DNA of 64,000 nt from Grammothele lineata (Eukaryota; Basidiomycota; Agaricomycetes; Polyporales; Polyporaceae): contig NDFF03000018.1 of NCBI GenBank assembly GCA_002150815.3, forward strand, positions 124,001-188,000, read 5' to 3'. Below, one piece after another: positions 36,971-49,873 of this stretch. Made by a program: the position numbers and the translations under genes. The notes beneath the pieces were generated by a model. That model did not search any database, had not been told where the DNA came from, and saw only the letters and a list, made by a program, of their open reading frames with translations. Each line of letters opens with the position of its first letter. Positions within the stretch are counted from its first letter, which is position 1.

Positions 36971-37708
36971 AGCTTAACGATGTGTACTGCTTCGATAGTC
37001 AGCGTCGGTTCAATGAGGACGGTAAATCGAATCCTAAGCGAGACATACCAGAACACGTTGTTAATGAGGAACACGGCCGTGGGGAGGAATGTAATGCTAA
37101 CAGGCGGCGGGGTGGTGGAGGAATGTGGACGGCATGCAAGAATGCAGGCAAACACAAGAGAAGATCAAAGCAGGCGGGTGTGCCATTGAATTGACAGGCC
37201 CACAGCCTCGCTTTCAAAGCCCACCAAAGAGAAGAGGCTACCCGGCCCCACAGACGCCAGTTTTTCAACAAAGGTTTATAGAGGCCATCGAGCCGGCCAG
37301 AGCACGAGAAGATGAGCGAAGTTGTGGCGGACAAGCGGCTCGTAGCACTCGCTAAATACGCCAGGTATCGCCAGGCATCGCCTCGAACGGCGAGAGGGCC
37401 TATTTCCATATAAAGAATAAGTTGCTCCCGGAAGAAGCACGTGAAGAGTGGCTGGAGGAACTAGATAGTTCATCGCACTTTGTCCCACGGTCTCTATTCC
37501 TCGTCCCAAGCGCGGCACGCCCGTATCCTACGACACTCCTCAAGGTGAATACCCTGTGCTATCTTGTTGTGGCCCCCGCCGTACCCGTTTGGAGCCTGCG
37601 ATTATGCTTCTGTGCAGTTTCCCAGCTCCCGGCGTTTCCGTTGCCTCCAGAATCATGCAGGAGCCATGACTAACTCCGTCCTTTTTCTGTAGACCTTCAC
37701 ACGACAAA
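36971..37708. promoter_or_regulatory. RPL35 promoter with 5' UTR intron
   Basis: A TATAAA at 37409-37414 is followed by pyrimidine-rich sequence and a candidate 5' UTR intron: donor GTGAAT at 37545 after CTCAAG, acceptor TAG ending 37692 after a ctccgtcctttttctg tract, 148 nt long. Its acceptor lies 17 nt before the RPL35 ATG. Leader introns are common in fungal ribosomal protein genes. The left half (36971-37300) would be the promoter of the orphan on the minus strand. Confidence 0.55.
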
Positions 37709-38250
37709 ATGCCCGGCAAGGTCAAGGCGTACGAGCTCCAGTCTAAGTGCGTACACTCGGCCTTGTTCACATTTCAACTCCTCATGATGATTACTCTAGG
37801 AACAAGAACGACTTGTCGAAGCAGCTTACGGAGCTCAAGAATGAGCTCCTGACGCTCCGGGTACAGAAGATTGCAGGTGGCTCGGCGGCGAAGCTCACCA
37901 AAATGTACGTTGTTCTCAAATTGTGCACTCTCTATCCCCTCACGGGATATGATACTAGTAACACCGTCCGCAAGTCGATCGCACGGGTGTTAACCGTCAT
38001 GAACCAAAAGCAGAGGCAGAATCTCCGCGAGTTCTACAAGAACAAGAAGTATCTCCCTCTTGATCTTCGTGCGAAGAAGACCCGTGCAATTCGGAGACGT
38101 CTGACCAAGGTATGTACCGCGTAGCGTATCCGGGATGATAGGGAGGAATTGATGTTTGACATCGTTCAGCACGAAGCGTCATTGAAGACGGAGAAGCAGC
38201 ACAAGAAGGATGTCCACTTCCCGCTCCGCAAGTACGCCGTGAAGGCATGA
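37709..38250 (+). CDS. RPL35: 60S ribosomal protein L35 (uL29)
   Basis: Component of the large ribosomal subunit near the polypeptide exit tunnel. Four coding exons can be set exactly: 37709-37746, 37800-37904, 37959-38109 and 38170-38250. The joined protein of about 124 residues reads [18 protein letters not shown], then [54 protein letters not shown] and ends [10 protein letters not shown]. This matches the eukaryotic L35 family along its whole length. Codon use is biased as in highly expressed genes. Confidence 0.97.
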
Positions 38251-38871
38251 ACGCGGATGCTGTCGGATCGAGGGATTGTCTGTCTACCGTCGTTTGAGTC
38301 CGTTCATTTCTACCTGTATGCTACACGCTGTCACCACCAACCCAATATGCCATGTCTTCCATGCGCAACTGCGAAACACTGTGTCACACCAAGCGGCTGG
38401 GTTGTTTTGGATGCCCAAATGTTAATGTCGGTACTCTCCAGCAACGTCGACCGGGTGGTACCTGGGACACTTCGTGTACCAGGCAATTGGCGGCTGATAT
38501 CGTAGAGACTCGTGGAATAATGAATTACAGAGAACGCGTCTGGACGACTGCGTTTGTGTTAGTGCATGTTATCGTTCGCGGAGAGGAGATGGTTTAATTG
38601 CGCAATATAATGTACGAGAGAAATTGGACCGTGAAACTTGGACTGAACCGCCAGCCACAAAATCGAGTGCCCCACTCTGAATACCGGTGAGCGCTCGTCG
38701 TCCGGGGCCGGTGCGGCCTGCCGGACCCGATGGCCTGACTTCAATCATTTGTAGAGCCACGGCTACTCCCTTTCTTGAGTTCCCTCCTCCACTTGAGTCT
38801 TCCTCGCTCTTTCCTTCGAGACTTGGTATATCGTCCCCGGAAAAAGGATAAAATCATTCGTAGCGATTGCA
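38251..38871. promoter_or_regulatory. Intergenic, RPL35 3' end and eIF5B promoter
   Basis: About 620 bp between two plus-strand genes. Overlapping small ORFs on both strands show no conservation signal. The last 100 bp are C/T-rich (ctccctttcttgagttccctcctcc near 38765), as expected close to a fungal transcription start. Confidence 0.4.
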
Positions 38872-41800
38872 ATGGCCCCCAAAAACAAGGGAAAGAAAGG
38901 AAAGAAGCAAGACGACGATGACTTCTGGTACGTGCATATATAGCTGACCTCTCGGCTCTGCTGCGTTGTGTTCATTCATCTGCATAACGATGTAGGGAAA
39001 AGGCTGGCACGTCTGTTGCAGGCAACAATGCTGATGCTCCCGCCGACGCTAGCAACGCATCAGATGACGAATCCAAGTCAAAGGGGAAAGGGAAGGGCGG
39101 TGTTTCTGTTTTCGCCGCGTTGGGCATGGAGGACGGCGGAGCGAACGATGAAGAAGAGGAAGACTTTGGTGGCTTGATGGTGCGCTGGCGCTGTCTGTGC
39201 TGGAATTGGGCCAGTTGTCGTCTGACTACCATCCGATTTACGTACGATAGTCAGCCATCAAGGCGTCTTCGCAGAAACATAAGAAGGATAAGAAGAAGGA
39301 TAAGAAGAAAGATGCTGTTACACATGACGATGCGTCGGTATCGTTCGTAGATGGACCGGCGCCCGGTGAAGGCTCAGACGGTGAGGCCGCGACAGTTAAG
39401 GGTGATATCAGTGCGCCGAAGTCGGCAGTGCAAATGACGGCGGATGAGCTCGCGGATGAAGAGTGGGGTCCGGTCAAAGGAAAAGGCAAGAAAGAAAAGA
39501 AGGGCAAGAAGAAGAGCAAGGCTCGGGACGACGAGGACGACGAGGAAGAGAACCCGGGTGAGACAAGTAGCTTCCTGTCCTTTCAGAGGACGCTCATGCC
39601 TTAGCAGCCGTAACACCAGCAGCGCCAACGGCGGCTTCACCCTCGCCTGCGCCCGCGGCGAAAGATGAAGAAGAAGCTGATGACGCAGGCCCGAAAATCT
39701 TGTCCAAGAAGGAGAAGGAAAAGCTCAAGAAGGAGCGAGAAAAGGTACATTGTGGGGCATCTATCTGTTCTCCTCGTCTGACGCGTAGTACTACAGGCCA
39801 AGAAGAAAGCTCAAGCCGCTGCAAAGAAGGCGGCGCAAGGCGATGGCGACGAGGATGCAGCACCTGTACTCCAGGTCCCCGCATCGGTACCAACGGCTGC
39901 GCCAGCCGATGGCGATGGCGAAGATGACGAGGAAGGCGACGTTGCTGCAGGCGGCGGCGGCGACAAGAAGAAAAAGAAAAAGAAGAAGGCGAAGAAGGAT
40001 GAAGAGCCTGCACCCGCACCCGCGAAGAAGAAGACCGGCGGCGGCATCAGTGCGCTCAAGGCGATGATGGAGGAGAAGAAGAGGATAGAGGAGGAAGCAC
40101 GCAAGCGGGAAGAGGAGGAGCGGAAACGCATTGAGGAAGAAGAGAGGAAGGCGGAGGAGGAGGCACGTCGGAAAGAGGAAGAAAAGCAGAGGAAAAAGGA
40201 GAAGGAGAAGGTATGTTGTGGCTGTTGACCGCAATCGGCGACCATGTGCCTGTGATAGCTAACCGTTCGCGTCCAGGCGAAGCGTGAACTGGCGAAGAAG
40301 GAAGGCCGTCTGCTCACGAAGAGGCAGAAGGAGGAGCAGCGTGCGGCCGAGCTGCGTAAACAAGCTCTACTCGCGTCTGGCGTCCAGATTGAGGGTTTGC
40401 AGCAGTCCGGTGGTCAGGCACCGAAGCGTGTCGTCTATGACAACCGCAAGAAGAAGAAAGGGCCTGCGAGCGCAGCGGGGAGCAGCCATCCTGGTACACG
40501 CAACCCATCCCCGGTCCGTTCGGAGAAGCAAGCAACACCCGAGCCTGAACCAGCTCTTTCACCCGCGCCTGTCGTTCCTAGTCCAGCGCCAGAGGAGGAT
40601 GACGATGTCAAGGACGACTGGGAGGCTAGTAGCGATGAAGAGAAGAAAGAAGGCGTGAAAGACTCGTGGGATCAGGATAGCGAGGAGGAAGAGAGGTCTG
40701 AGCACGAGCCGACCGCCGCTTTGAAAGCTGCTGCGTCTAACGGCTCCGCCAAACAAGCGACCCTCACGAAGGACACTCCAGTCAAGGCAAGGCCTGCAGT
40801 GGCGGCGAAGGCTGCACCCAGGAAGCCGGCGAATGCGGGTGCAAAAGCAGCCGCCAAGGAGGAAACATCTTCGGAAGAGGAATCGTCGGACGAGGAGGAC
40901 TCGGATGACGATGATTCTTCTGAGGAGGACAGCTCGTCTGAGGATGAGGGTGTCACTCAGGCGCAGCGTATGGCAGCACAGCGCAAGGCTGAAGCCGCAG
41001 CACGGCGGCAGAAAGCTCACGAGGAGGCCCTCGCGGCGCGTAGCAAGGACAACCTCCGTAGCCCCATTTGTTGTATCCTAGGCCACGTCGATACCGGTAA
41101 GACCAAGCTACTCGACAAGGTGAACTCTACTTCAACTATGTTCTACGTCGAGTTCGTGCTAACGTTGCGGTTCAGATTCGCCAAACGAACGTGCAAGAAG
41201 GTGAAGCGGGTGGTATCACACAGCAAATCGGCGCGACTTACTTCCCGGAGGAGGCCATCAAGATGAAGACAGCCGTCATGAACAAGGACGGCAAGCAAGA
41301 ATACAAGATCCCTGGTCTCTTGATCATCGACACGCCCGGACACGAGTCTTTCACGAATTTGCGTTCCCGCGGAAGTTCCCTGTGCAACATTGCTATCCTC
41401 GTTGTAGACATCATGGTATATTCTCTTTTGTGGCGCTTACGGACCACTTCTGACACCGTTGTAACAGCACGGTTTGGAGCAGCAGACGCTGGAGTCTCTG
41501 CGCCTCCTCAGGGATCGTAAGACACCGTTCATTGTTGCACTCAACAAGATTGATCGTATCTACGGCTGGGAACCTACACCGGATAACGACTTCCGCAGCT
41601 CGCTTGAGAAGCAGAAGCGACCGGTGCAGCGACAGTTCGAGGATATGACCAAGAAGATCACCCTCGCATTTGCCGAGCAAGGACTCAACGCTGTGCTCTA
41701 CTACGAGAACAAGAACTTTGCGCGGAATGTCTCGATCGTGCCCACTTCGGCGGTCACCGGCGAAGGTGTGCCGGACATGATCATGCTTCTCGTCAACCTC

Positions 41801-43305
41801 ACGCAGCAGCGCATGAGCGATCGGCTCATGTACCTATCCGAGCTGGAGTGTACGGTTCTCGAAGTCAAGGTAATCGAAGGTCTTGGTACAACAATCGATG
41901 TGGTCCTCTCCAACGGAATTCTGCACGAAGGTGACAAGATTATTGTTTGCGGTCTCAACGGCCCCATTGTCACTCAAGTCCGTGCGTTGCTGACGCCCCA
42001 GCCCTTGCGTGAGCTTCGTATCAAGGTAACTCTTCCGAACATGAGGGATCTGTATCTTCCACTAATATACCATGCCGTAGTCACAATATGTGCATCATAA
42101 AGAGGTCAAGGCAGCACTCGGTGTGAAGATTGTCGCGCCCGACCTCGAGAAGGCAATTGCGGGTTCACGCCTCCTGGTATGCGGTCCGGACGACGACGAA
42201 GACGACCTGATGGATGAGGTCATGTCCGACCTGACGACACTTCTGAACTCCATCGATAAGTCCGGACGAGGCGTGTGCGTGCAGGCGAGCACGCTGGGTT
42301 CTCTTGAGGCGTTGCTGGACTTCTTAAAGTCGAGCAAGATTCCGGTGTCAGGCATCAACATTGGGCCAGTACACAAGAAGGATATCATGCGCGCGGCAAC
42401 GATGTTAGAGAAGGCGAAGGAATTAGCGTGCATCCTCTGCTTTGACGTCAGCGTGGACAAAGACGCGGAGCGGCTGGCGGAGGAGATGGGCATCCGCCTC
42501 TTCAAGGGTGCGTTTGTTTCGTTCCGTGTTCTGTGTAAGATATTGTACTGACAAGTGGACAGCGGATATTATTTACCATCTCTTTGATGCATTCACGGCG
42601 TATAACGCGGAGATCATGGAGGCGAAACGGAAGGATGCTGCACCTCAGGCTGTTTGGCCGTGCCGTTTGAAAACCATCGCGGCGTTCGCGAAACGTGACC
42701 CTATCATTCTCGGCGTGGACATCCTCGACGGTACACTGCGCGTGGGCACGCCACTATGTGTCGTTAAGGTCGACCCTGTCACGCAGAAGAAGGAAATCAT
42801 CGACCTCGGCAAAGTGTAAGTGCATCGTGGTCGTTGACTATGTAGGGTAGGTCTAACTTGGACGTCCTCAGCACGTCGTTGGAGATCAACCATAAATCAT
42901 TCGATGTCAGTACACCTTCTTTATCTAAGCCATAAAACATATCACGACCTTGATGTCAGATTGTCAAGAAATCGCAAGCTGGAGGTGGTGTGGCTGTCAA
43001 GATTGAGCACGCCGTGTACCAGTCCGCGAAGATGTTCGGTCGCCACTTTGATGAGAAGGACGAACTTTACTCGCACATTACGCGCGCCAGTATTGACGTT
43101 CTCAAAGCAAGTTCTACGGTCTTTTTACACTGCTACTGGGTCTCAACTGAGCGATCTGTATACAGGCTTCTTTCAAGGCGGATGTTTCGAACGAAGAATG
43201 GTTGCTCATCAAGGCGCTCAAGCCTGTGAGTGTTCTCGGGCTTCTTTGGCTAGATGGTCATCGCCTGACCATGTTCCTGCCATGCAGCGCTTGAACATCC
43301 CGTGA
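38872..43305 (+). CDS. FUN12: Translation initiation factor eIF5B
   Basis: Ribosome-dependent GTPase that joins the 60S subunit during initiation. ATG at 38872 opens [19 protein letters not shown]. The long N-terminus is Lys/Glu/Asp/Ala-rich and low in complexity, as in all eIF5B. The GTPase domain shows G1 GHVDTGKT near 41080, switch [14 protein letters not shown] near 41212, G3 DTPGHESF near 41330, G4 NKID near 41545 and the TSAVTGEG block near 41750. Domains II-IV follow: [86 protein letters not shown] and [10 protein letters not shown]. The last exon ends with LNIP and TGA at 43303. Introns are spread through the gene, several in the N-terminal low-complexity part. Confidence 0.97.
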
Positions 43306-43529
43306 ACAAGCGACAAGCGCGCCGTTTGGATTGCTGTACGACAACTGTGTATGAGGAGAACCATCTGTATCGTTGGCCACTGCATAGCGCGAGTCACTCG
43401 AGTGTGGGAAGGCGTTACGTAACACGCTGTATTTATACGCATTCATCGACCGATTGTATCCGTCCGCTCTCAGCCGTTCTCCCGAGTCCGACTGTTTTCT
43501 CGACTCGTGCTTCTGCCCCCGTGCTCGCC

Positions 43530-46071
43530 ATGCCGTCACAGGAAATCTCGACAAACATCCCGACGACCGTACCCGATGCGGAACAGACGTCGGTCATGGA
43601 CGAAGACGAGCTCAAGCTGGTGATTACCTCCTGACGGAGGCGCACCCGGGTCCAACTGTGCAGGAATGGGCATACACGCTGAGAGCTAGGCTTACCTCCG
43701 GTAACGTCCTCTTATAGTGGTGAACTGGTGTGGCTACGGGTATCTTTGCCTGGGATCCCGTCGTCTCCATGCTGCTGCCCGCGGGTTTTAGCCGCTCGCC
43801 GGCGCAGGACGACGGGGGAACAGGGAAGGTTGAGATAACACCGTTCGAACCTGATCAGCGCTCAGACCTGCGTAGGGAAGCCCCCAGTGTCGCCTCTTGC
43901 TTCGTCCTCCGGGATCGGCCCGGAGGACACAGGCAATTATACTGACCCGTTTTGCCTTTTCATGCATCCAGCAAAAGCTCGGATACAAGCAGGTAGGGAG
44001 GTTTATTACGCATTGTCACCCATCGCGGAGCTTGATCGTCTCCTGCACATATAGCAACTGCACAGAAGTTGGCATTTTGTGGAAAGCTTTGCGGCCAGCT
44101 TTGTGGCCATGAACTTCATTGGCGGCGTCCGGTAGCTACTGTCTACACTCCTTATATGCCGCCTATTACCTCATGAGAGATTCTTAGTTCCGGTTTCTTC
44201 CTGGGATTGCTCGCTGGTGGTCCTGCGGCTATATGGTAGGTTCCTACGTTCTAATAAGGACTATCCAATTAACCACTATATATAGGTCGTCGTACATCAT
44301 CTCGATGATCTTCATGTTCATTACTGCCGCGGTCCTGGCAGAAATCTGCTCTGCCCTCCCTCTGAGCGGCTCCATCTACATCTGGACGGCTGAAAGCGCA
44401 GGCCCCAAATACGCAAGGTTCTTCGGCTTCATCGTTGCTTGGTGGTCCTGTACCGCTTGGATGACTTTCGCGGCAGGCAACTGCCAGGTTTGTGCCTCTA
44501 ATTTCCATCACTGTGGAGTCTCACTCCGCCGCTTCTCTCCAGACCACGGCCAACTATATCGTCTCTCAGTTGGCTGTGTGGGAAATTGACTTCCCCGGAG
44601 GGGTTGGAAATGACAACATTAAATGGCGTGCGCTCATCTGGGCCGTCTCTGAAGGCATACTAGTGGTTGCCATTGCCATCAATTACCTCCCTCCGAAGTG
44701 GTACTCAGCGGTCTTCCGTCTTTCGATTGCAATTTACGCAATCGACTTCTTGCTTTGCGTAATCTGGCTGCCGATAGGTGTTTCGAGGACCTACGGGTTC
44801 CGTTCTGCTAAGGAGGTATTCACGATGACCTGTGAGTTACACGAAGATCGCTCCAGGACGATTGGTACTGATCTGCACGCGTAGATAATGGTACTGGTGC
44901 TCCTGCAGGATGGAATTGGGTCCTCTCTTTGTACGTTATCTGCATCATTTTGATCTTTACGTGTTGACCCCCGTCATTAGTTTGTTCACCGCGGGAACAA
45001 TGATCGGTTTCGACGCGTCTGGTCACATAGCTGAAGAGACAAAGAATGCCAGGTGAACTATCTCCATTCTATCCGCTACGGTCGACTGACGTTTTCTCTA
45101 AGCGTTGTTGCGGGACGCGGTATCATTTCTAGCGTGGTCGCTACTGGCGTACTTGGGTTCGCTACGACTATCCTCTTTCTGTTTTGTACGCCCGATCTCG
45201 ACACTTTATTCGCCTTGGACGCCCCCCAGCCATTTGTACAGATATATGCGCTTGCCTTGGGAAAGGGTGGTAGTGTCGTTATGACAGTTATCGCCTCCGT
45301 TGGGTTGATTCTCGTGCGTACTTGGCTTGTTGCGCATAGCTTGCTCTGCTCATATCCACGCCCTTCAGAGCACGAGTGTCGCAATCGTTGCAGCCTCCCG
45401 GCTCATCTTCGCCGTTGCTCGAGACGGTGTCCTGCCGCTTTCGTCCTGGATCGGCCGCGTCGACAACGCACGCCAGCCGCGAAACGCCGTTACGGTTATG
45501 TTTGTCTTCGGGGCTGCACTCCTCTGCACGATCCTCCCCAGCCAAGTCGCGTTTACGTCCTTGATCTCTGCCGGCGGTATCCCGACCACCGCCGCGTACG
45601 GCCTCGTCGCCCTCCTCCGGCTCATGCTCACCCCGGACGACTTTCATGGCTCGCATTTCTACTTGGGAAGCTGGCGCAAAGCATTCTACCTCGCAGCTGT
45701 GCTCTTTAACGCGCTGATTTTCGCGGTACGTGGTCATGTTCTGCTTCGGACTCAAATTAGTCCTTGGCTGACGGCGGCTGACAGGTTCAAATTTCGCCAT
45801 TCTTTTTCCCGACCGACGCCTCGACGTTCAACTTCGTGAGTAACTGATAGTAGCAGAGAAATTAGGTCTGCTGATGATGTGAACCTAGGCTTGTGTTATT
45901 CTGGGAGCCGTCACCATCTTCGGTATTGCTAGCTGGTACTTCATCCCGGAAGACAAGTGGCTTCGTCGTGAACAGGTGTTGCGCCAGATGCAGGTTGCGG
46001 ACGAACCTGTTGGGGAGGAGTCGTATGGATCAGCCTCTGTTCCTGGTACTGTCGATAAGCGCGTCGATTAA
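43530..46071 (+). CDS. Amino-acid/GABA/choline-type permease (APC superfamily)
   Basis: Plasma-membrane transporter of the fungal Uga4/Hnm1-like group. ATG at 43530 gives a polar N-terminus ending DEDELKL, then across introns LGYKQ, WHFVESFAASFVAMNFIGGV and GLLAGGPAAIW, which is the family's first-helix signature. Further helices: IISMIFMFITAAVLAEICSA, GSIYIWTAESAGPKYARFFG, ALIWAVSEGILVVAIAINYL, FRLSIAIYAIDFLLCVIWLP, LSLFTAGTMIGFDASGHIAE, IISSVVATGVLGFATTILFL, IVAASRLIFAVARDGVLPLS and others, about twelve in all. The FDASGHIAEETKNA motif after helix 6 is characteristic. The hydrophilic tail ends TVDKRVD, TAA at 46069. The first intron (about 43620-43965) is long for this genome and could hide another small exon. 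Substrate cannot be told by eye. Confidence 0.9.
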
Positions 46072-46338
46072 ACGGCAGCAAAGTTGCACGGGAGTTCTCG
46101 AACTGATGTCACCAGCAAGGGATCGTAGAATAATGGTGTTACTTTACTTCGACTTGAAAAATGCGATCCAAACCAATGCCGACGGATCTACGCGAGGCGT
46201 GCATTTCACCACATTGATGAGCAATTGGGACAAAAGATGCAAAGAATTTATGGGGTTTGAGGAGATTTTGCGAGTCAGCAGTACAAGAAGCTACAAACGG
46301 CAGGTACGGAATCATGCAGCATAAACTCTTCGCCGGAT

Positions 46339-49300
46339 TCATGGTCCTGTAGGTGCTCGCCCGCCTTTCTTCTCCACGCGCCATTCCTTGAAGATCCCAT
46401 CGAGGCTCTTGTAGATGAGATGTGAAGGCAGGCTGCGTATGATCTCCCCTACGCGTTCCTCAACCTCGCCCTTACCCTTGTCGCCAGCGGCCTGTCTCGC
46501 GTACTCGGCCGCGAGGCGGAAAATGGCGAGCACAGCGAGTGAGACGTGTGTCTGCTGTGCGCTATGTGCCGAGCCGGGCTCAAGCGCGGTTAACAACGGG
46601 CCGGAGACGGATGGCGGCGCGAGCGGCGCATTCTGCGTGAACGTCGAGCGCTCGCCGCGGACGAGCCGAAGGAGGATTTCCAGGATGTTGTCCGTCTCGA
46701 CCATATGTGTACGCAGGAAGCGCTGCCGCTCAGTCGGCTGGCCGACGTTTGAGTTGGTCGCCCATGATTCGAGGACGGTGAAGATGGTTGGTGCCTCGAT
46801 GTCACTACGGTCAGCGTATGAGCAAAGCCTAAGAGGGATGATAGCATACCGGGTCAGGATCGATGACTTCAACTCTCCTTTCCCAACCATCAGCGGCATC
46901 GCCAGCAACCCAGAACATGCGGCCGAACATGCTACGAAGCCACTCTTGAACATCGCCGGTCTTGACCCAGCGAGGTTCTGACAGGGGCTTCTCTTTATCA
47001 AGATAGAGGACGAGTGTTACCTCCGATGGGACACTTGCTTTCCAGAGAGGAGGGACCGTAGAATCGCCTTCCAGCTCTTCCGACAATTCCAACGCAATGT
47101 AGGTGCTTTCCTCGGAACAACCTTCCATCTACGCATAAGAGAATGAGTGGACAGATCCGATGCCCATGGGATTTTTATGTACGCACTGCGATGCCTCTGT
47201 AACCGCCGCGCTCGTCAGCCGATAGGGAGATGGTGACTTCGATACGTCCTTCGCTCCTAAAAACCTTCAGCGTTGGGACAGCTTCTGCATCGATGACAAG
47301 TCTTCTTGTCGCGCCTGCATATGATATCGATAGTCGATTTGCAGACGGGACCTTCTCTCCGAGGAGATTCGCGGTAGCGGTGGCTTCGACAGCGGAGGAT
47401 GGCTCGTCATACTGTGTCGCTGGCTGAGTAGCCTCGTAATCGTGTTCTTGGATAGGCTCGCCATCGATGACTGTGGATGCGTAGGGAGAATCCTCGGCGC
47501 GCTCCTGGTTCATGTCTGGAACAGTCGACGCAAGGGAGTCTGTGGCCTGAAGGGGCCTGCGAGAAGCTGCGGAAGGGATTTCGGGATCGGGAGCGGCGTG
47601 TTGCACGCCATGTGAGGCATCAGCGGACGCTGCGTATGAACCATCCGCTGAAGGAATAGTCACTTGGGAAGCATGAGGAAGGGTAGTAGAGACGTTTTCC
47701 TGAGCAATATCGTTCGGGTTCCCCTGAGAAACGACCGGGACAGCGCTGCCTTCAGAAGACTCCTGAGAGCCCGAGGGCGGGTTGGCAAGGCCGTGGCCAT
47801 TGACCAGAGGATGGGAATGTTCGGCGGAATCATGGGGTCCGTCAGCATGCAATATCTGGTAATGCTCGTCCTCTGGGCCCACTTCAGAGCCCTGCGCATC
47901 CTCGTCGCCCATTGCAGCGTCACCATCGTGCCCATCTCCTTGCCCATACTCATTCCCTTCAAACGATAAAAGAGCCATGTCAGTGGTGCGAACGAGGATG
48001 TGTGGACGGAATCCATCCACACGCGCGCAATCTCAGTGATGGACGGACGCTTACCATAATCCCCTTCGCCATCATCCCCATGTTCCAAGAAGTGCTCGAC
48101 TTCGCTGACGTGCAGGTTTTCCCTGCCATCGCCGTCCTCTTCGCCAATGGCAGCCATCAACCAATCACCCTCGCTCGTAGTCTCGGCGACGCTAGGGGCA
48201 ACGCTGTCTCGACCCGTTCCATCATAATCCGTGCCATCCATCCCAGGGGGAGGCGGGGGGGCGCCCCGACCTTCCTCGTAGTCCCCATCATCATCTTCCA
48301 GCTTCTTGCGCTTCCCCTTGCGCGCGTTCGGCTGCGCCGCGGCATAGCTCGCCTGAGAAATGGGATGCGCGTCATCGGGAGTCACTGGAGTGTGGAAGTA
48401 CATCCGGACCCGCGACGGAGGCGGGGGGATGAGCGCCTCAAGCTCCGCCTTCACAGCAGATGCGTCAGGAGCAACAACAGTAGCGGTGACCACAGCGTCC
48501 GCCCCAGAGCTGGCACCCTCCGCACTAGCGGCAGTGGCCCCATCTGCTGGCGCGGCGATAGCTGGCGTTTCGAGAACAGCAGCGGATTTGACCTCTTCCT
48601 TCACCGCCGAGCCAACGGCACTAGGGACAGAACCCCAGACCCAGTTGAGCTCGGGAAGCTTGAGCCCAACAATCTTAAAGTCTGTGAGCGTCCGCTTGTT
48701 CTCGTCCCTCTTACCACTCGAGAAACTCCCAGACCCCGTGCTGATGTTGTCGCGGCCGCTGACAGAGCCACCATCGTGCCGCCCTCCACGATTCGAATAC
48801 TGGTAGCCTTGCCCGCGGCCACGGTAGGACTGGTGATTCTGCCCCTGATGGTGAGGGTAATAACCATTCTGCTGCTGATAATGCGGCTGGTGCTGCTGTT
48901 GTTGCCCATGCGAGTAACCTTGGTTAGTGAAGGAACCACCACGCCGGCTGTCCCGAGGCTGGAAACCGCGGTTGGAGCTCTGGCCACGGAAACTGCCGCC
49001 ATTTGGATTGCCACCACGCCCGCCCATGTTGTTGTAGCTTCCGCCACCCCGTCCACGGTTCATTCCACGGTTCATCATCGATCCTCCCCGGCCGCGATTC
49101 ATCATGCTACCACCCCTGACGTTATTGCTGAAACCGCCACGGCTGCCCTGCTGTGGCGCACCACCTCTGTTGACAAACTGCCCCGGAGGTGGTCCTTGAT
49201 TGAACCCGCCTTGTTGTTGCATGGGAGGTGGCTGGAATTGGGGTTGCACAGGAGGCGGTCCGCGGTGCTGGTTAGGGCCATCGAAGCGTTGGCGTTTTGC

Positions 49301-49873
49301 AGGTGGAAATTGTTGGGGGGAGCTATGATGCGGATTGGGGGGGCGATTTGGTCGATGTTGTTGCTGCTGCTGGGGAAAGAACTGTTGAGGCTGCTGAAAC
49401 GGTTGCGGGGGCGCGGGCTGGTAAGGGACTGGAGGTACTACCTGTGGCGCGGCCTGAGTCACGGGTTGGGGAGCGTAGGGCTGCTGATACGCCGCTGCCT
49501 GGGGCTGGTACGGACTATACTGCGCCTGCTGCTGAGGAGGAGGCTGAGTGACAGGGGCTGGAGGTTGGTAGTGCTGTTGCTGCTGTTGTGCAGGGGGCCT
49601 CTGCTGCTGCCAGTTCGGTCCGTAGCCATAATTAGCGTACAGTTGGGCTTGATCAGCTGGGCGGACGGCAGCTGCTGCCTGAGGCGTTTGTGACGCGTTC
49701 CACTGTGCAGCATAAGCGTTGGCGGTTCCTGCGTGCTGGGCTTGTTGAGCGGCGGCGGCAGCAGCCCAATACGCCGAGTAATCCGGTTGCGTAGGTTGAG
49801 GAGGAGGCGGACCGGGGGGAAGAGGGGGTTGCTGAGCGGCGTAGGCAGCTGTCGCGAAAGGGTTCTTGTTCAT
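46339..49873 (-). CDS. Q-rich, RGG-box protein with conserved C-terminal domain
   Basis: Starts MNKNPFATAAYAAQQPPLPP at 49873. Residues about 1-200 are Gln/Pro/Ala/Tyr-rich and prion-like. About 210-390 hold an RGG/Gly-Asn region (MNRGRGGSMMNRGMNRGRGG, NRGRGG-like repeats), a nucleic-acid-binding and phase-separation type. Then a short ordered piece FKIVGLKLPELNWVWGSVP and RVRMYFHTPVTPDDAHPISQ, a Lys-rich patch and acidic disorder. A splice near 48055 and several later introns lead to a folded C-terminus: VIDAEAVPTLKVFRSEGRIE, STYIALELSEELEGD, VTLVLYLDKEKPLSEPRWVK, MFGRMFWVAGDAADGWERRV, TIFTVLESWATNS, TDNILEILLRLVRGE and a final basic segment, TGA at 46339. RNA binding is inferred from the RGG boxes. 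The C-terminal domain is not a family I can name. Confidence 0.75.

Noticed and set aside
37422..37673. Small plus ORF before RPL35 (LLPEEAREEWLEELDSSS)
   Set aside because: It looked protein-like, but it overlaps the TATA box, leader and leader intron of RPL35, and no splice joins it to another exon in frame.
47912..49693. 593-codon plus-strand ORF opposite the RGG gene
   Set aside because: It mirrors the Q-rich/RGG exon on the other strand. Its Leu/Arg/Ile-rich composition is what antisense of Gln/Gly/Pro codons gives, and the minus strand has clear RGG boxes and a coherent start.
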